From Acanthosepion esculentum (Eukaryota; Mollusca; Cephalopoda; Sepiida; Sepiidae): a DNA stretch of 64,000 nucleotides. Position 1 is the first letter of the stretch, and each line of letters begins with the position of its first letter. Below are positions 44,496 through 57,600 of this stretch, one piece after another. The DNA lies in NCBI GenBank assembly GCA_964036315.1, contig OZ038485.1, forward strand, positions 77,658,460-77,722,459, given 5' to 3'. Position numbers and translations under genes: made by a program. The notes under the pieces are model-generated. The model saw only the letters and a program-made list of their open reading frames with translations, was not told where the DNA came from and made no database searches.

Positions 44496-47020
44496 GTGTT
44501 TCTTGTTAGTCATTTTGTAATATCACAATTAAGATTCTGTACAAGCTTACTAAAGTTATTCTAGATTTATCTAAAGCAGCAAATAATGGATATTAAGTGA
44601 TAATGTTTTTTAATTTCTGAAACAGTTCTAAATATTTTGAATGAAAAAAAAAAAAAAAATTCAATCTAAAACAAATATTTGTTAGTAAAAGAGAAGACAA
44701 TTTATTGATACTAGAAATACCTGTGGAAATTTCAGTTTTCTTGTTTTAATTTTCTGATTGAATCATAATTCTTTAAGTTAATGATTGAATAAGCTCATGG
44801 TGAGTCCTACAATAATAAAATATCCGTAGAAATTCTTTGATCACATTGTTAAATATTTGAGTTTAACACCTTTAACAAAATATTGCAATAACAATCTTGA
44901 ATTCAAAGCAAAAGTTGTATAATTGTGAAAGACAAACAATGGATGTGGGTAGAAAATGCAAACAGAAATTGAGGATGAGAAACATTTGGTGTCAAAGATT
45001 TAAAAAAATAAAATAAATATGAAGTACTTCTTCAATTATCAAGCATACTCAGTTCAATTAATTCTTGTTAATTTCCTTCTCATCCAAAGAACATACATTT
45101 GAATTATGACAGTGACCAAACTTTTGTTGACCTTATAACTGTCTCAGAAAATGTTAAAGAGTGGGTGATAATGATATTGCCCATGTTGAAGTTCAATAGC
45201 CCCACTGCCCAATTTCAAACACCAAAGCAATGATTATGATTGACAAATATTTAAGTTGGTTGTAGTTTAAACAGAAGCTATCTTTACCAATAATCCAGCT
45301 TTGGGAGATAGCAACAGATAAAAATTAATGTATTTTTCCATCAAAAATAAACTGGACAAAACCTTAAACAAAGCATTTGAAAATATTTCTTGATATAAAT
45401 GTTAATATAAATTTCTTTCGGGTTTTCTTCATTCTTTTGCATTTATTTAGGTAATCAATTATCCACAATTTGTGAATTATCTGCACATATTTTTCCAGCC
45501 TCTGTATCAAGGTGTGTAGAGACCCAAGAAAGTATTGTACATACATAATTTATAAATAGTCTCAAAATTTTTTTTATTAGTGAAACTGAAACCTAAGCTG
45601 ATTGTACTGCCTGCCATCCATTAAAATTACTTTAGAACATTCAAAGTATTAGTAAGGCAGCAATAATTTCCACTGTTTTGGTTGCTACTTTAATATCAAA
45701 AAGTAGGTAAATACTTTATTCTTCTATAAAAAAAACTTACAAAAAATTTTTTTTCACATGATTAAAAATGGTACGTGTGTATTAGACATATAATAACCAG
45801 ATTTTATCATTAATATTTGCTTTAATTCCTGACCACCAACAATCCCTTTTTTCATTTTCAATGCAGTTTCGAAATTTGCTAAAATTTTAGCTATGCAACA
45901 TTTGGTGGTTAAACATCACCCCACCCACCTCAGAAATATTTAAAGCAGAAAATGATCAAAGCTAAACAAGGGAATTGTCAGTGGAAAAAGAAAGCCTAGA
46001 TCTTGTATTTTGGGTTCAGATGTAGTCAATATTAAAATACAATGATAATTATTGTTTCATATCCCACCCTCACTCACTGCCAGAGTGAATGAATGTTTTA
46101 CTATAGTTCTTTAATACACCCTACTCATGATAGCATGAGTTTTATAAACAAATGTTTCTTTCAGTGAAAAGGATCATGAGTAAAGAAAAAGTTGTTTTAA
46201 TTTTTTTTTATATATATAACAATTTTAAGAAAAATCTAAGACAAAGTAGAAAAAAATTTTCATGTGAGAAATTTCATTTTTTTAGTCCAATGAAGTTCTA
46301 AAGGATGAAATGTGTCACACACACAAAAAAAATTTTCCACTTAGTTGTAGATTTTCATAAAATAATTTTAGTATATATTTAAAGTGAAAATAAGCATTAA
46401 AAGCACACTTTGAATAATTTTTATGCTGTTTAAAAGGTTAAATATTTGAATTTGTTTATAAAAGCAATTCATAATTTTATTATTTTAATGATGAAACCAT
46501 GATACAAATATCAGCGACATGTTTATGTTGGTATTTACATAAATCTAGATTCATATGACTTCAAATTGAAGTGTTTCAATCTTTCATGTAGGAAGAGACT
46601 TCATCTTGAAATTCACAATTTGAAATCTTGGTTTCAACCTGAAATCAAACACCAACCAGTAATGGTGATACTTAACTATATTAGTCACATGTTCATTTCA
46701 TATTTCTACTCAAGTAAATAATATGTCACAAAGTAACATGTATAAAATTTTGTTTGAGTAAATTGGAGATTAAATTTAAATTAGATATTCCATATAATTA
46801 ATTGAAATTAAATTCAATTGATTGAAAGAAGTTAAAAATTAGCAATGGACCCCAAGCTACTGAAGAACATTACTGTATATAATGTAATTTATTATTTGGT
46901 TCAAGTAGAGACTAAAAATATATTTCTGAATCTGAGAGGCTTGTGACAGTGTGATAAAATATGACAATGTTGAACCTTCTCAAATTAATATCACAAATAA
47001 TTAAGTTTTTGTACCCAATT

Positions 47021-47101
47021 AATTCTTTAAACAGAATAAATAATCTTTACCTTTAGTTATGTAAACTAAAGGCAAAGATTATGTATTCTGTTTAAAGAAT
47101 T
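47021..47101. repeat. Inverted repeat: 38-bp arms, 5-nt loop
   Basis: Arms at 47021-47058 and 47064-47101 are reverse complements with two mismatches; the loop is ATGTA. It lies 0.56 kb beyond the DHODH stop codon and may be within its 3' UTR. Confidence 0.92.
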
Positions 47102-47657
47102 ACACCAGCATTATTTTCTTTTTTAAATTTCATCATTTGCACATTTATAGATGTATCTAGTTTTTGCCGCTTTTAAAATAGACCTATTGTTGACTTATCA
47201 GTAAATGTATATCATGCATGTACCCAAATATCCCACATAATCAATTTGATTTGAGTGAAATGATAGGAGAAAATTGTTAAGAAAAACATACAGACGTTCA
47301 TAGTATCTTTTGAGTGTAAAGTTAACATTTCTAGAGAGTTTCTGATATAGTTTAATAAAAAAATTGGATGTAATTTTGTCAATATTAATTCTAGAAATTT
47401 AAGTTTAAAACTGACAGGAGAAAAAAATAAATAAATAAAAAATTAAATAAGAAATAAGGATACACAAAATTGCATCAGAAATTTTTTCTACCAAACTGAA
47501 TAAATTTGGAGATTATTTTTTTTTTGTCAATACATAAGAATTACTTTGAAGATCAAAATATCATCAAAGCTTTCTTTCTGGCATGGATTGTGAGGTTTTG
47601 GATATAAATTGCTTCTGCATAAAATCTAATATAGCCAAACTACCAATATCGTCAAAA

Positions 47658-47718
47658 TCAAGGTTTTTTCTTGTGGTCTGCTCCAACAGCATCAGCAATA
47701 GATGTGTAGCCGTCAGCC
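47658..47718 (-). CDS. DHODH: DHODH terminal exon
   Basis: This exon has 61 bp, with acceptor TATATCAG, and encodes [19 protein letters not shown] then TGA. It corresponds to the C-terminal G..DAIGADH.. of animal DHODH. Confidence 0.93.
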
Positions 47719-48649
47719 CTGATATAAAAGAAAACATCTTATGTAGAATTTTTTAAATACTATAAACATTGTATAAAATCCAAGAAAAAAAAAGTTATAA
47801 TTTTTGATGAAATTGAGATGAGGAATTATTATTATATGCTTTATTATTCAGACCAGCATTCTCACCTTGGTTGTTATACTCACAATGTTCTGAACTTCTT
47901 CATGTCTATTTTCATATTTCGTAACTTTCAATAATGAGGACATGGGGCCTATTGGATTAAAGCATTGATTTGGATATACCAAGTTTTGTAGAAACTGTAA
48001 ATTCAATCCCTGGTTCTGGTGTTGCTGAAAGGTCACATACTGGTTTAGACAAATGATACAAAGGTGACTAAAACTGGCAAGCATTAACTGGTATGAAATA
48101 TCCCCTAAGAATGGAAGTGAAATGTGAAACAATTAAGGATAATAATAAAAAAAAAAAAAAAAGTTCAATTCAAGATTCCTAGGAAGTTACCAGGTATGAA
48201 GACAGACACCTGAAGAAGGTTGGAGAGTACATTGGCTGATCAACCAAAAGGGACATGCTGGCTGAATAGCAAAGCATATAAGAAAAGAAAATATAAATTC
48301 ACTGTTCAAAATTTGAACATGAAAATCTTTTTTCTTTCCCTTTAATATCTAGTTTCCATTGTGTTCTTCAAAGTAGTTTCTTTGGGTTGTTTGAACACTG
48401 GCTAATAAAATGATGAAAGTCTATACAACATTCAGTTTATGCATGTGCTGTTCAAATTCCCCAAAGTTTGGGGTCATACCTTGTATACGAAATCACCCTG
48501 GTCTTCTTTGACAGTGAAAATTGTTAGCAGCATGAGTTTTGTTTCTAAATCCTATGTTACCAAATTTCTAAGAAACTTGGGCAATTTCAAAATAGAGTCT
48601 TTATTGAAAGAAAAAAAAAAAAAAAAAGTCTGGGTATTTGAAGGCAAAA

Positions 48650-48680
<31 letters not shown>

Positions 48681-51600
48681 TTCCTTATTAATTAAATATG
48701 CAGATTCCTTCCAATGTAGTTGGCATTAGGATAGAAAGAAAAGATGAATAGTAAAAAGAAAATGGTAAAAAATATATAAACTTACTCTAAAAGTTCAGCC
48801 AATTCTCTTTTGATCTTGTTTACTACCACAGGGCCTTGGTAAGCCAGTGCTGTATAGAGTTCTACTAAACTAGCCCCAGCTTTGATTTTATCATATGCAT
48901 CTTTACCAGAGCTGATACCACCAACTCCAATGATTGGAAGCTTGCCTGAAATTACAACCACCAATGATATAATCTCAAAGAATACTTGAAATCTGAGAAA
49001 ATAATGTTATCAGGAGTTAAAAAAAAGTAAATAAAATAATTATACAGAGTGGCCAATATATTATTATAGAAAAAAGCAGTTGAATCTATTTAGTAATGTT
49101 AATTGTTTTTGCCAGATGATCCCAGATGCAAAAATGAGTGTGTTTATATATACTGAACAGTAAAGGAAAATGAGATCTGTATGTGTGATTTGGGAAACTG
49201 TTCTTGCAGGGCTTTTGTAAACTTTCTAATAGTATACATACAACAAATCTTAGTCTGTCATTTTTTCTGTTTGTATAATGTGATCCATAAACCACTTCAC
49301 TATTTCAAAATTGAAATGACATTTTTTTTTTTATTATAAAATATGTATTTATTTTTCCCTTAGGAAATCTGGGGAAGAGAAAAATTGCCATTGCATTATT
49401 TTATCACAGTAAGTATACATGTGCTATGTCAGGACCCCCTGTGAAAATGATGTAGGGAAGGGCATTTACATAATCATCATTTTTTTTATAGATAGTTAAA
49501 ATAAAGCATAATACCTAGATAAGCAAAGTCAAACAAAAGAAAAGTTCCCATATTCAACAAGCAATTTTTTTTGTATGCAAGCCAAAAATTGGTGTTCTTT
49601 GCTTATCAACATCTGTTGTCAACAGATATTTAAAAAGGTACTCATTTTAAATAAACATCTTGCTAAAATACTCTAAATGTCAAAGACACTTTAAAATAGC
49701 CAATATGATGGGAAAAATTGTGCAAAAGAATATGTTCACCTAACATTTTTCGACCCTAGTGCAAACCCAATCACATTTTTTAATTCAAGAAATTAATGTA
49801 TAAATAATAGATGAATTCATAGAAATCAGGATACTTCAAAATTGCTTGAATAGACAGCCATTTTTAGAAAAGATATTCGACAACAAAATGATCCCAAACT
49901 AATTGTAGTTCACAATACTCAACTGCAAGGCAAAAAAAAATCATTCTTTGTTCAGAAAAATTTAAATGCATTGTCAATTGTTAATTTTCTTAATTTCTGT
50001 TATTTTCTTGATATCTTTCTTTACTAAATGTTTTATTTTTCTCATATCTTCTCACACTCAGTAATCCTTGTGACTTTGTTTGATTGGGATGAAATGATTA
50101 AAATAAAAAAATCATGTATATAACTCTGATTGTGTAGCATTAAAATGAGCAATATACAACTGATGATGTTTATTATGAACATAAAATTATACAAAACCTT
50201 GAGTGAGACTGTACATATCCCGCAACACAAGAGTAGACAGATGTTTGAGTGGAGCTCCACTTAAACCTCCAGTTTCTTTTTGGTGGGAACTGATGAGACT
50301 TTCCGAGCGTGACACTGTTGTGTTGCTGATTATTAAGCCATCTACAGAATTCTGCACAATAGAAACACATAAAAATCGAAATTGGATGAAATACATTTAT
50401 GTTCGTTATATTAGTCTTAATGGAGGTGTACTAAGAAATAGAGAATGTTTCCATTTCCCCATTATAGACATTAGTTATACATGATATACTAACATCATAA
50501 TACCATAGATGGAACAGAATAGCTGAAAGAAAGGAATGACAAACATGCATTTTTTTTATACCACTATCACTATTTGTCCCATATAGAGGGATTGTAAAAT
50601 TTGAATACAACAGTGTGAAAAGCAAGAAGAAGTGACAGCGTCTTATTTGTAATATTTTCTGAAAGGAAAATGGTTATGCCATTCATGTCCTCCATAATCC
50701 TTAGCATAAGCTCAGGATTACCATTTTATTCTCTTAACTGCCATGTCTTGCTCATCTGCAGTCTACAAAACAACTGGGATTCATCACCCCATGAACTGAC
50801 ATCACTCACCAGCCATCACATGACCCTTGAAATCAAAACAAAAGGCAGATAACCGCACTTTTCATTCCTAGTCTTTTAAATGGCAGCAGCAAGGAATATT
50901 CACTTGTTAATCAGATCTTTAAATTCTGTTAAGGAACAAATGAAACTAGAGTAATGTAATTGTCATTCTTTAGAGTAGACAGGATTTTACAAGACAACAG
51001 TAAGAGATTGTAACTTTAGAGATGTTAAATAGAGAATGGAAAATTTCTTGGATGAAATATCCATATACTCAACTGCCCATCCCCAAGAAAGTAGATATGC
51101 TTATATGAAACTTATAACAAAATTAAACTGATTCAAGGTCTTAAACATTAAAATATGAACAAAAGACAAAAAAATAGTATTTATCTCTGATTTAGAAGAA
51201 TACTTCATGTCAAAAGATTTGTTTGATATTTCAGAATCAGTTTGATGATACTTAAGCTCATGTGATACAGAGGTGACAAAAGTTTTATAAAACTTGCTGT
51301 TCCAGAATTAAATGCGCAGTCTGAAACCAAATTAAGAATTTAGAGATACAGTGGATGTTAGGTGTGGAAACTCACCTAAAGTCCACATGTTATAAATCAG
51401 AAACTGTAGAAAATTATGACCTTTGTTTAAAATTCCGAAATAACTGAGGTAGTATTTTTTCTAAGGTAGTGAGTTCTCAGTTTAGTTTGTGGATGCAATT
51501 AATCTGGAGACTGACTTGAATGGAGCATGTGTGTTAAAAAAGTTGCAAAATTATTCACCGGTGTTTCAAGAAAGTCAACATAAATGTCAACTGTATAAAT

Positions 51601-54600
51601 CAATGTAAGAAAGAAAACTGTTTACATAAAAGATGCTATATAGCCCCATTCTAAGTTGAAAACCATGAGTAAAAATCTAATTGGTGAAATAAATTCTATG
51701 AAAACAAATCAACACTCTACTTTTGTGACTATTCATCTAAAGTAATGCTTTTTGCCAGATAATATTTAGTATAACAACTATGACCCATCTGCCATTTTCA
51801 AGAAAACGAGAGTAAAACAAAACTGACATGACTATAACTAAGTTCGATCATAGACAGAGTGAAGGCAAGGTTCAAATATGAGAAAAAACAAAAAACGATC
51901 ATATGATTTTGTTGCATGTTCAAATCTCACAAACTATTTTGTATACATCTTTAAAAAAATGTTAAACAGTGAAATTAAGTTAAACATCAAAAATACAATC
52001 AAATCAAACAACGAAAAACTTGTCACTATAACTCACTTTCTCCTTAATTACAACTTCAGCAATGTCTTCTTTGTCTTTATCTGTGAGATCTGGAGAAATC
52101 TTTACTAACAATGGTGGTTTTTTTTCACATTTTAATTGATTTCGTTCTGTAACTACCTAATAGAGAGAGAAAAGAAATCAAACAATAAAATGATTGCATA
52201 TAAAAGGTAATGCTGCATTAGGCACGTGGTAAAAGCTAAGTTCCCTCCAATCACAAGTCAATAGAATATCACTGTTATGTCAGCTAACTCTAAAAATCTA
52301 TTTTGAATGTTGTGTTAAATTTTGTTGAAACAGAGTCATATAGATTAAATAACAAATTGGTATTACAATATCAATATAGAACATGGAATAGTCAATACTT
52401 ATCTGCCATATGAGAATGTTCCTAAGTTTGTTTATAAGTTTAAATGTTATTCAATAAGGATTTTACAAGTAAATAGCTTGGTAATAGTGGATACAAATTT
52501 TAAACTGTTCTATATTTAAATGCCTGCTAATAGACTAAATTTTAAGTGAAGTTGGTAACATTGGTCAAAATTAGAAAATAGTAATAGAATATTGTTTATA
52601 TGGAACATAAAAGAAATTGTACAATTTTAATAGTTGAAGTACTGAAATATCAAATAAACAAATAAGATATTAACACTACTATTAGTAACAGAGACTGGAT
52701 CAAAACAGTGGAAAGCAAGAAAGTATTAATATAAATCACTTACTTTATTAATAAGGTTTTCTAAGTTTTCTTTAGCTTGTAAATCCCTTAGACCAGAAGT
52801 ATTTGGGCTGGAGATATTGATCACAAGGAAGTCTGCTAATTCCCCAAATAATCGTACACCTTGAACATAATCATTAGCTGCATCTAGAGAGTCTTTGTTT
52901 TTTCCTAAGTTAATTCCCAGAATACCAGGCTCTAAAAAACAGAGAAATAAAATGTCATGGTCTGAGCATGTGTAGTGAGAATTTCTCTTGGTTAGATAGT
53001 ACAATCAATTTTACAAATAAATACATTGAGATTTTACTTTAACTTTTTTTTTTAATTTGAATATTTTAAAATATTCTTTACTAGACAAAATAAAAGCAGT
53101 TTTAACTCTTGTTGTGAAGTGTGAGAATAAAGGCCTTGTACTTGGCTGGCCCTTTCTCAGTAAGGGAAGGACTCAATGTGCTAATATAAAAATGTGGCAA
53201 GAAATTTCTATTCCATTGAAAGAGAAAAAAAGTTTGCATTTGGGTCATTACAGATAAAAAGGAATTGTTTGGGTAATAAAGAAATGCATCGGTAAAGAGA
53301 GAGAGAGAGAAAAAAAAAAGAGAAATACAGGGGGCCGACGCTATTTTTCAGATACTTTATTTTTTCAAGTTTTAGGTAGCACAGGCAGTTTGTACTGTTT
53401 TAGTGTAATGGCAATAACATTTAAAATCTGTTTCAATACTACAAATGGAAAATCAGAATTCAAATTAGAAGTATTTTTATTTTTTTACAAATTTTCACAT
53501 TACACAGGTGACAGTATTTTTCGGACATTGCAGAAACAATGCTAATAGTTTATGGCAGCACCCTTTTCTTTCAATGACTTCTATCAGTCTATCTTCATAA
53601 TGTTCGTACATATTGATAATAACGTCTCTTCGTGTTTCTAGTTGTCTATTTTTAGCATCTTTTATACGCTGCCACAGTTCAGCCTCTCTGGTTATTTCTG
53701 GCCTGTTGTAAACAAGCTCTGCAAGCATTTCCCATATGTTTTCAATTAAATTTAAGTCTGGACTTCTTGCAGGCCATTCCAGAGTAGTTATATTTGCTTC
53801 ACATATCCAATTTTTCACTGATTTGGCCACATGGATGTTGCAGTTATTTTGCTGCAAAATAAAATTACTTCCCATTTCTTTTTCTATGAGTGGTAGGGCT
53901 CTCTTTTCCAAAAGTTATCTGTAGCTCAAGCTATTTTGACGTCCTTTTAACCACTCAAGCCACAAGTTTCCATTCAGAAATACCATACGCCAAACCATGA
54001 CTCCTCCCATCTGTCTCTTGTTGAGAATAACAGGTTCACCTTTTCTCGACCATGTACACCACCCGTCAGGTCCATTGAACTCAAAACGTTTTTCATCAGT
54101 AAATATCACTTTCTTTAAGAAGACATGGTTTGTTATCCATCTTTTGGCGCTTTTCAGCCTTGCCTCCTTGTGTTTTCTCGTTAGTGTAATTCTTTTCTTG
54201 ATTTTAGCATACTTAAGTCCAATTTCATGTAGCTTTCTTTGTACAGTTCGAACACTGACGTCAAGTTCACACTTCTCCTTTACTTTCTTCGCTGTCACCT
54301 TTTCTCCAGATGATAACAACCTCGTAACACTCCTCTTCATTCTTCTTTCTGTTCTCTTGGAAATTGTTTTTTTCTGTCCTCTCTTCTTCTGCTCATAGTC
54401 TGTACTTAGCATGTATTCAACTGTTGACTTCGGTAGCTTCATCTCGGTGGCGATCTTTCGGGTGCTAAGCCCGTCTTCTCTCTTCTTTTGAATGCATTCT
54501 TCTTCAGGATTTTAATACATTTTCGCAGTGAATGGTAAAGATACTTAAATGTAATGGTCAGGGTACAATTTACCAGCAGAAAATTTGCATATTGTAGATG

Positions 54601-57600
54601 TTCAACAACTAAATCATTAAAAAACCCAGAATTTGTGTCATGTCCGAAAAATAGTGTCGCCTAAGTTGAAGTAAAAATAAAGAAAACATGAAACCAAAGA
54701 CAAACCCATCAATCAATGTTCATACCATTAATGGACAGTTACTGCTGAACTACCTACTCATCAACACAAAAGCTCTCGGCAGCAAAAAACACCTTTATGC
54801 ACACTTTTCAAAGTGTCCTAAAAAATAGTGTCGGCCCCCTATACTAGTAATAACTTTGAAGATTATTTCAAGTAATAAATTGACTTTAAAGGTTAATTTG
54901 AGGGACAGGTTCATCTTACAAATACAGTATTTAAAGCAAAATCTACAGATTAACAGAAGCAATGACAGATCTTGAGACAAGAAAATTTCAAGTGCATAGA
55001 AAAAAAGCAAAAAAAAGCTAACATTAAAGACTTTTCCATCTTAATTTTTCAAACTTCTTCACTGCACCTTTTTCCTTTCTTGTATATATTCTTCATTTCT
55101 AAACTGGGAAAGACTGATTTGTTTCTTATTCTAGGAAAACATGATGAAGAGATCAAAAATATTATAAATTGTAATATTGTATTTTAAATCTATTGATTAG
55201 TTTTCCTTTTAGATCTGAAAGTATCTATATATCTTAGATCTGAAATATCTATATAATAAATGTGAAAATGTGTGTAACACTTTTTCAATCAAAGGGACAC
55301 AACTCTAACTTAAATACCTCATTTCTTCAAATGAGACTTGCTTATCTAGGATTAGAATTGAATCCTCAGATTGCAAATTTAGCTCTCTGTGAAATTGAAG
55401 ATAAAGTAATGAACTTGGCTCAAAGAGATCTCAGCAATTTTGGTCTGCCAAATTCAAAGAGAGAAAATGGAAAAATCAGAGAAACAGGATACAACATGGA
55501 AGAACTGAAGCAATGTGTTCAAAACAATAAGCCTCTGTTGAACCAAGGCCAACAGCAAGTGTATCAGAAGGTCTTTGATGACATCAGCAACAACAATAGA
55601 GGGATTTTCTTCTCATATGCACCTAGAGGTACTGGTAAAACTTTTGTAACTAGCCCTCTTTTACCCGCAGTGAGACTCCAAAGAAAAATAGCTCTAGCAG
55701 TAGCATCACCTGGGATTGCTGCTTTCCTCTTGCCTGGAGGTCATACAGCACCTTCAAACTTCCATTGGCTTTGAACTACAATGAACCCCCTATTTGCCAC
55801 ATCAAAAGAGGAACCAACTTGGATAAGCTACTGGAGGAGACAAGCTTCCTTGTACCATGGCACACAAGCAAGCATTTGAGGCTCTGGACAAAACACTCAA
55901 AGACAGACAGAATTCACAAATCATGTGAGGTATCACTGTGCTACTCTCTGTTGATTTTAGACAAACATTACCAGTCATTGCAAGAGGAACTCCAGCTGAT
56001 GAAATCAATGCTTGCCTGAAAAATTCTTACATTTGGAGCCCTGTTCAAAAGCTCAGCCTGAAAACAAACATGAGTCACAGGTGACCTTGAAGAAGGAAGA
56101 TTTGCTGCTTTGCAATGGAACAACCAAAATGGAGATATTTCATTCCCAAATGGTTGTGGAGTTTCAGTCTCAAGTATCCAAGACTTGATTAACCAAGTCT
56201 ATCCAAACATTAAACACCATTTTATGGATTCAAATTGGCTTTGTGAGAGGGCTATATTAGCTCCCAAGAATCAAACTGTGAATAGCATCCAAAAGAAAGC
56301 ATGAAGTACTTTTCCATTGACACTGTGGTTGAACAAGAGCAAGCAGGGGATTATCCAATAGTTCCTGAACTCACTGAATCCTCCTGGAATGCCATCACAC
56401 AAGCTGGAGCTAAAAGAAAATGTGTCAGTTACGCTATTGAGAAATCTGGATCCACCAAAGCTTTATAATGGAACAAGGTTAATTGTCAAGATACTTCCTC
56501 ATCTCTTGGCAGCAGAGATCCTTACTGGTCCAGGAAAGGAGGAAAGAGTTTTAATTCCAAATATCCCATTAATTCCTCCAGATCTTCTTTTGAGTTCAAA
56601 AGACTTCAGTTTCCAATGAGAGTGAGCTATGCAATGTCAATCAATAAGTCCCAAGGACAATCATTGAAAGTAACTGGACTTCATCTTATGGAACCCTGCT
56701 TTTCTCACAGCCAGCTTTATGTTGGTTGTTCAAGGGTTGGGAATGGAAACAAAAAATTTGTACTGACCCTGAATGGAAAAACCAGCTTTGCAATAAATTC
56801 CAAATTATATCATTGTTTTGAAAAATATTGTTCAAGTTTAATAAAATTTAATATGTACTCAATGCATGAAGTGTCATTGTTGGTCTGAAGGCCCAATCAA
56901 GAGCTCTCCACAGGAGTTTATATATCTCTCTATAAATGAAAAAAAAAAAAGGAAAAAGTGTAAAGTAAAATAGATCAAATCGTTCAATAATTCATTTTAT
57001 TTTAAACATATCTCAACCAGAAGTTAAAAAAAAAAAAAATCAATAAATATCATTGAATAGTAATATTTAGGACTTGTGAAAATGTTTAAGAAATGAGTTT
57101 CTCATTACACGATTAGTTAAAAACTGAAAAATCAATTGACCAAAAAATAAAAATTACTTTTTTACTTGTATTACTTTTAACATAAAATTTTGTGAAAGTT
57201 TTCTATGATATACACAAATTCTTTTACTTACAATCTATTCGAGAATGTCAGAATTATATTTATATATATTTTATATAAAATGAAAAATATCATTTTCATT
57301 TTATTTTTTTTAAGGCCTTGTTTATAATCCTGACATTTCATTCATTGAAAGGAAGTAGAGGACTGAATGTACATCAAATCTTTCAACACAAATGCATCTT
57401 GTTGTACTCATTGTTTTACCTGGGGACGGTGTGATATAAGTGGAAAAGCTTTCAGTCCAAAAATTGATATTCAACATATTTCTTGATTCACTCATTAAAG
57501 ATCCGACTGAAAGAGGAAGAAAATAAGCACCATCATCACTTTGAAGATGCAGGCAAAGGATGCATCACGAGTGACAATGAAGAGGACAGTCAATCAGCAA

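Larger units (their letters stand above)
41721..47657. other. Intergenic region between convergent PCBD and DHODH
   Basis: This 5.9-kb AT-rich stretch includes both 3' UTRs of unknown length. It contains candidate poly(A) signals of PCBD, hairpins at 43021-43075 and 47021-47101, a decayed SINE (44.4 kb) and a small TGATGA-type repeat at 46.2-46.3 kb. The open frame at 43040-43273 begins inside a hairpin and resembles no family I know. No further gene is recognised. Confidence 0.6.

Noticed and set aside
53997..54398. 133-codon + strand open frame
   Set aside because: It lies antisense to the Tc1 transposase, which explains its openness.
55262..55774. Host PIF1 helicase gene
   Set aside because: Motifs are Helitron-type, broken by frameshifts and lying in a DHODH intron.
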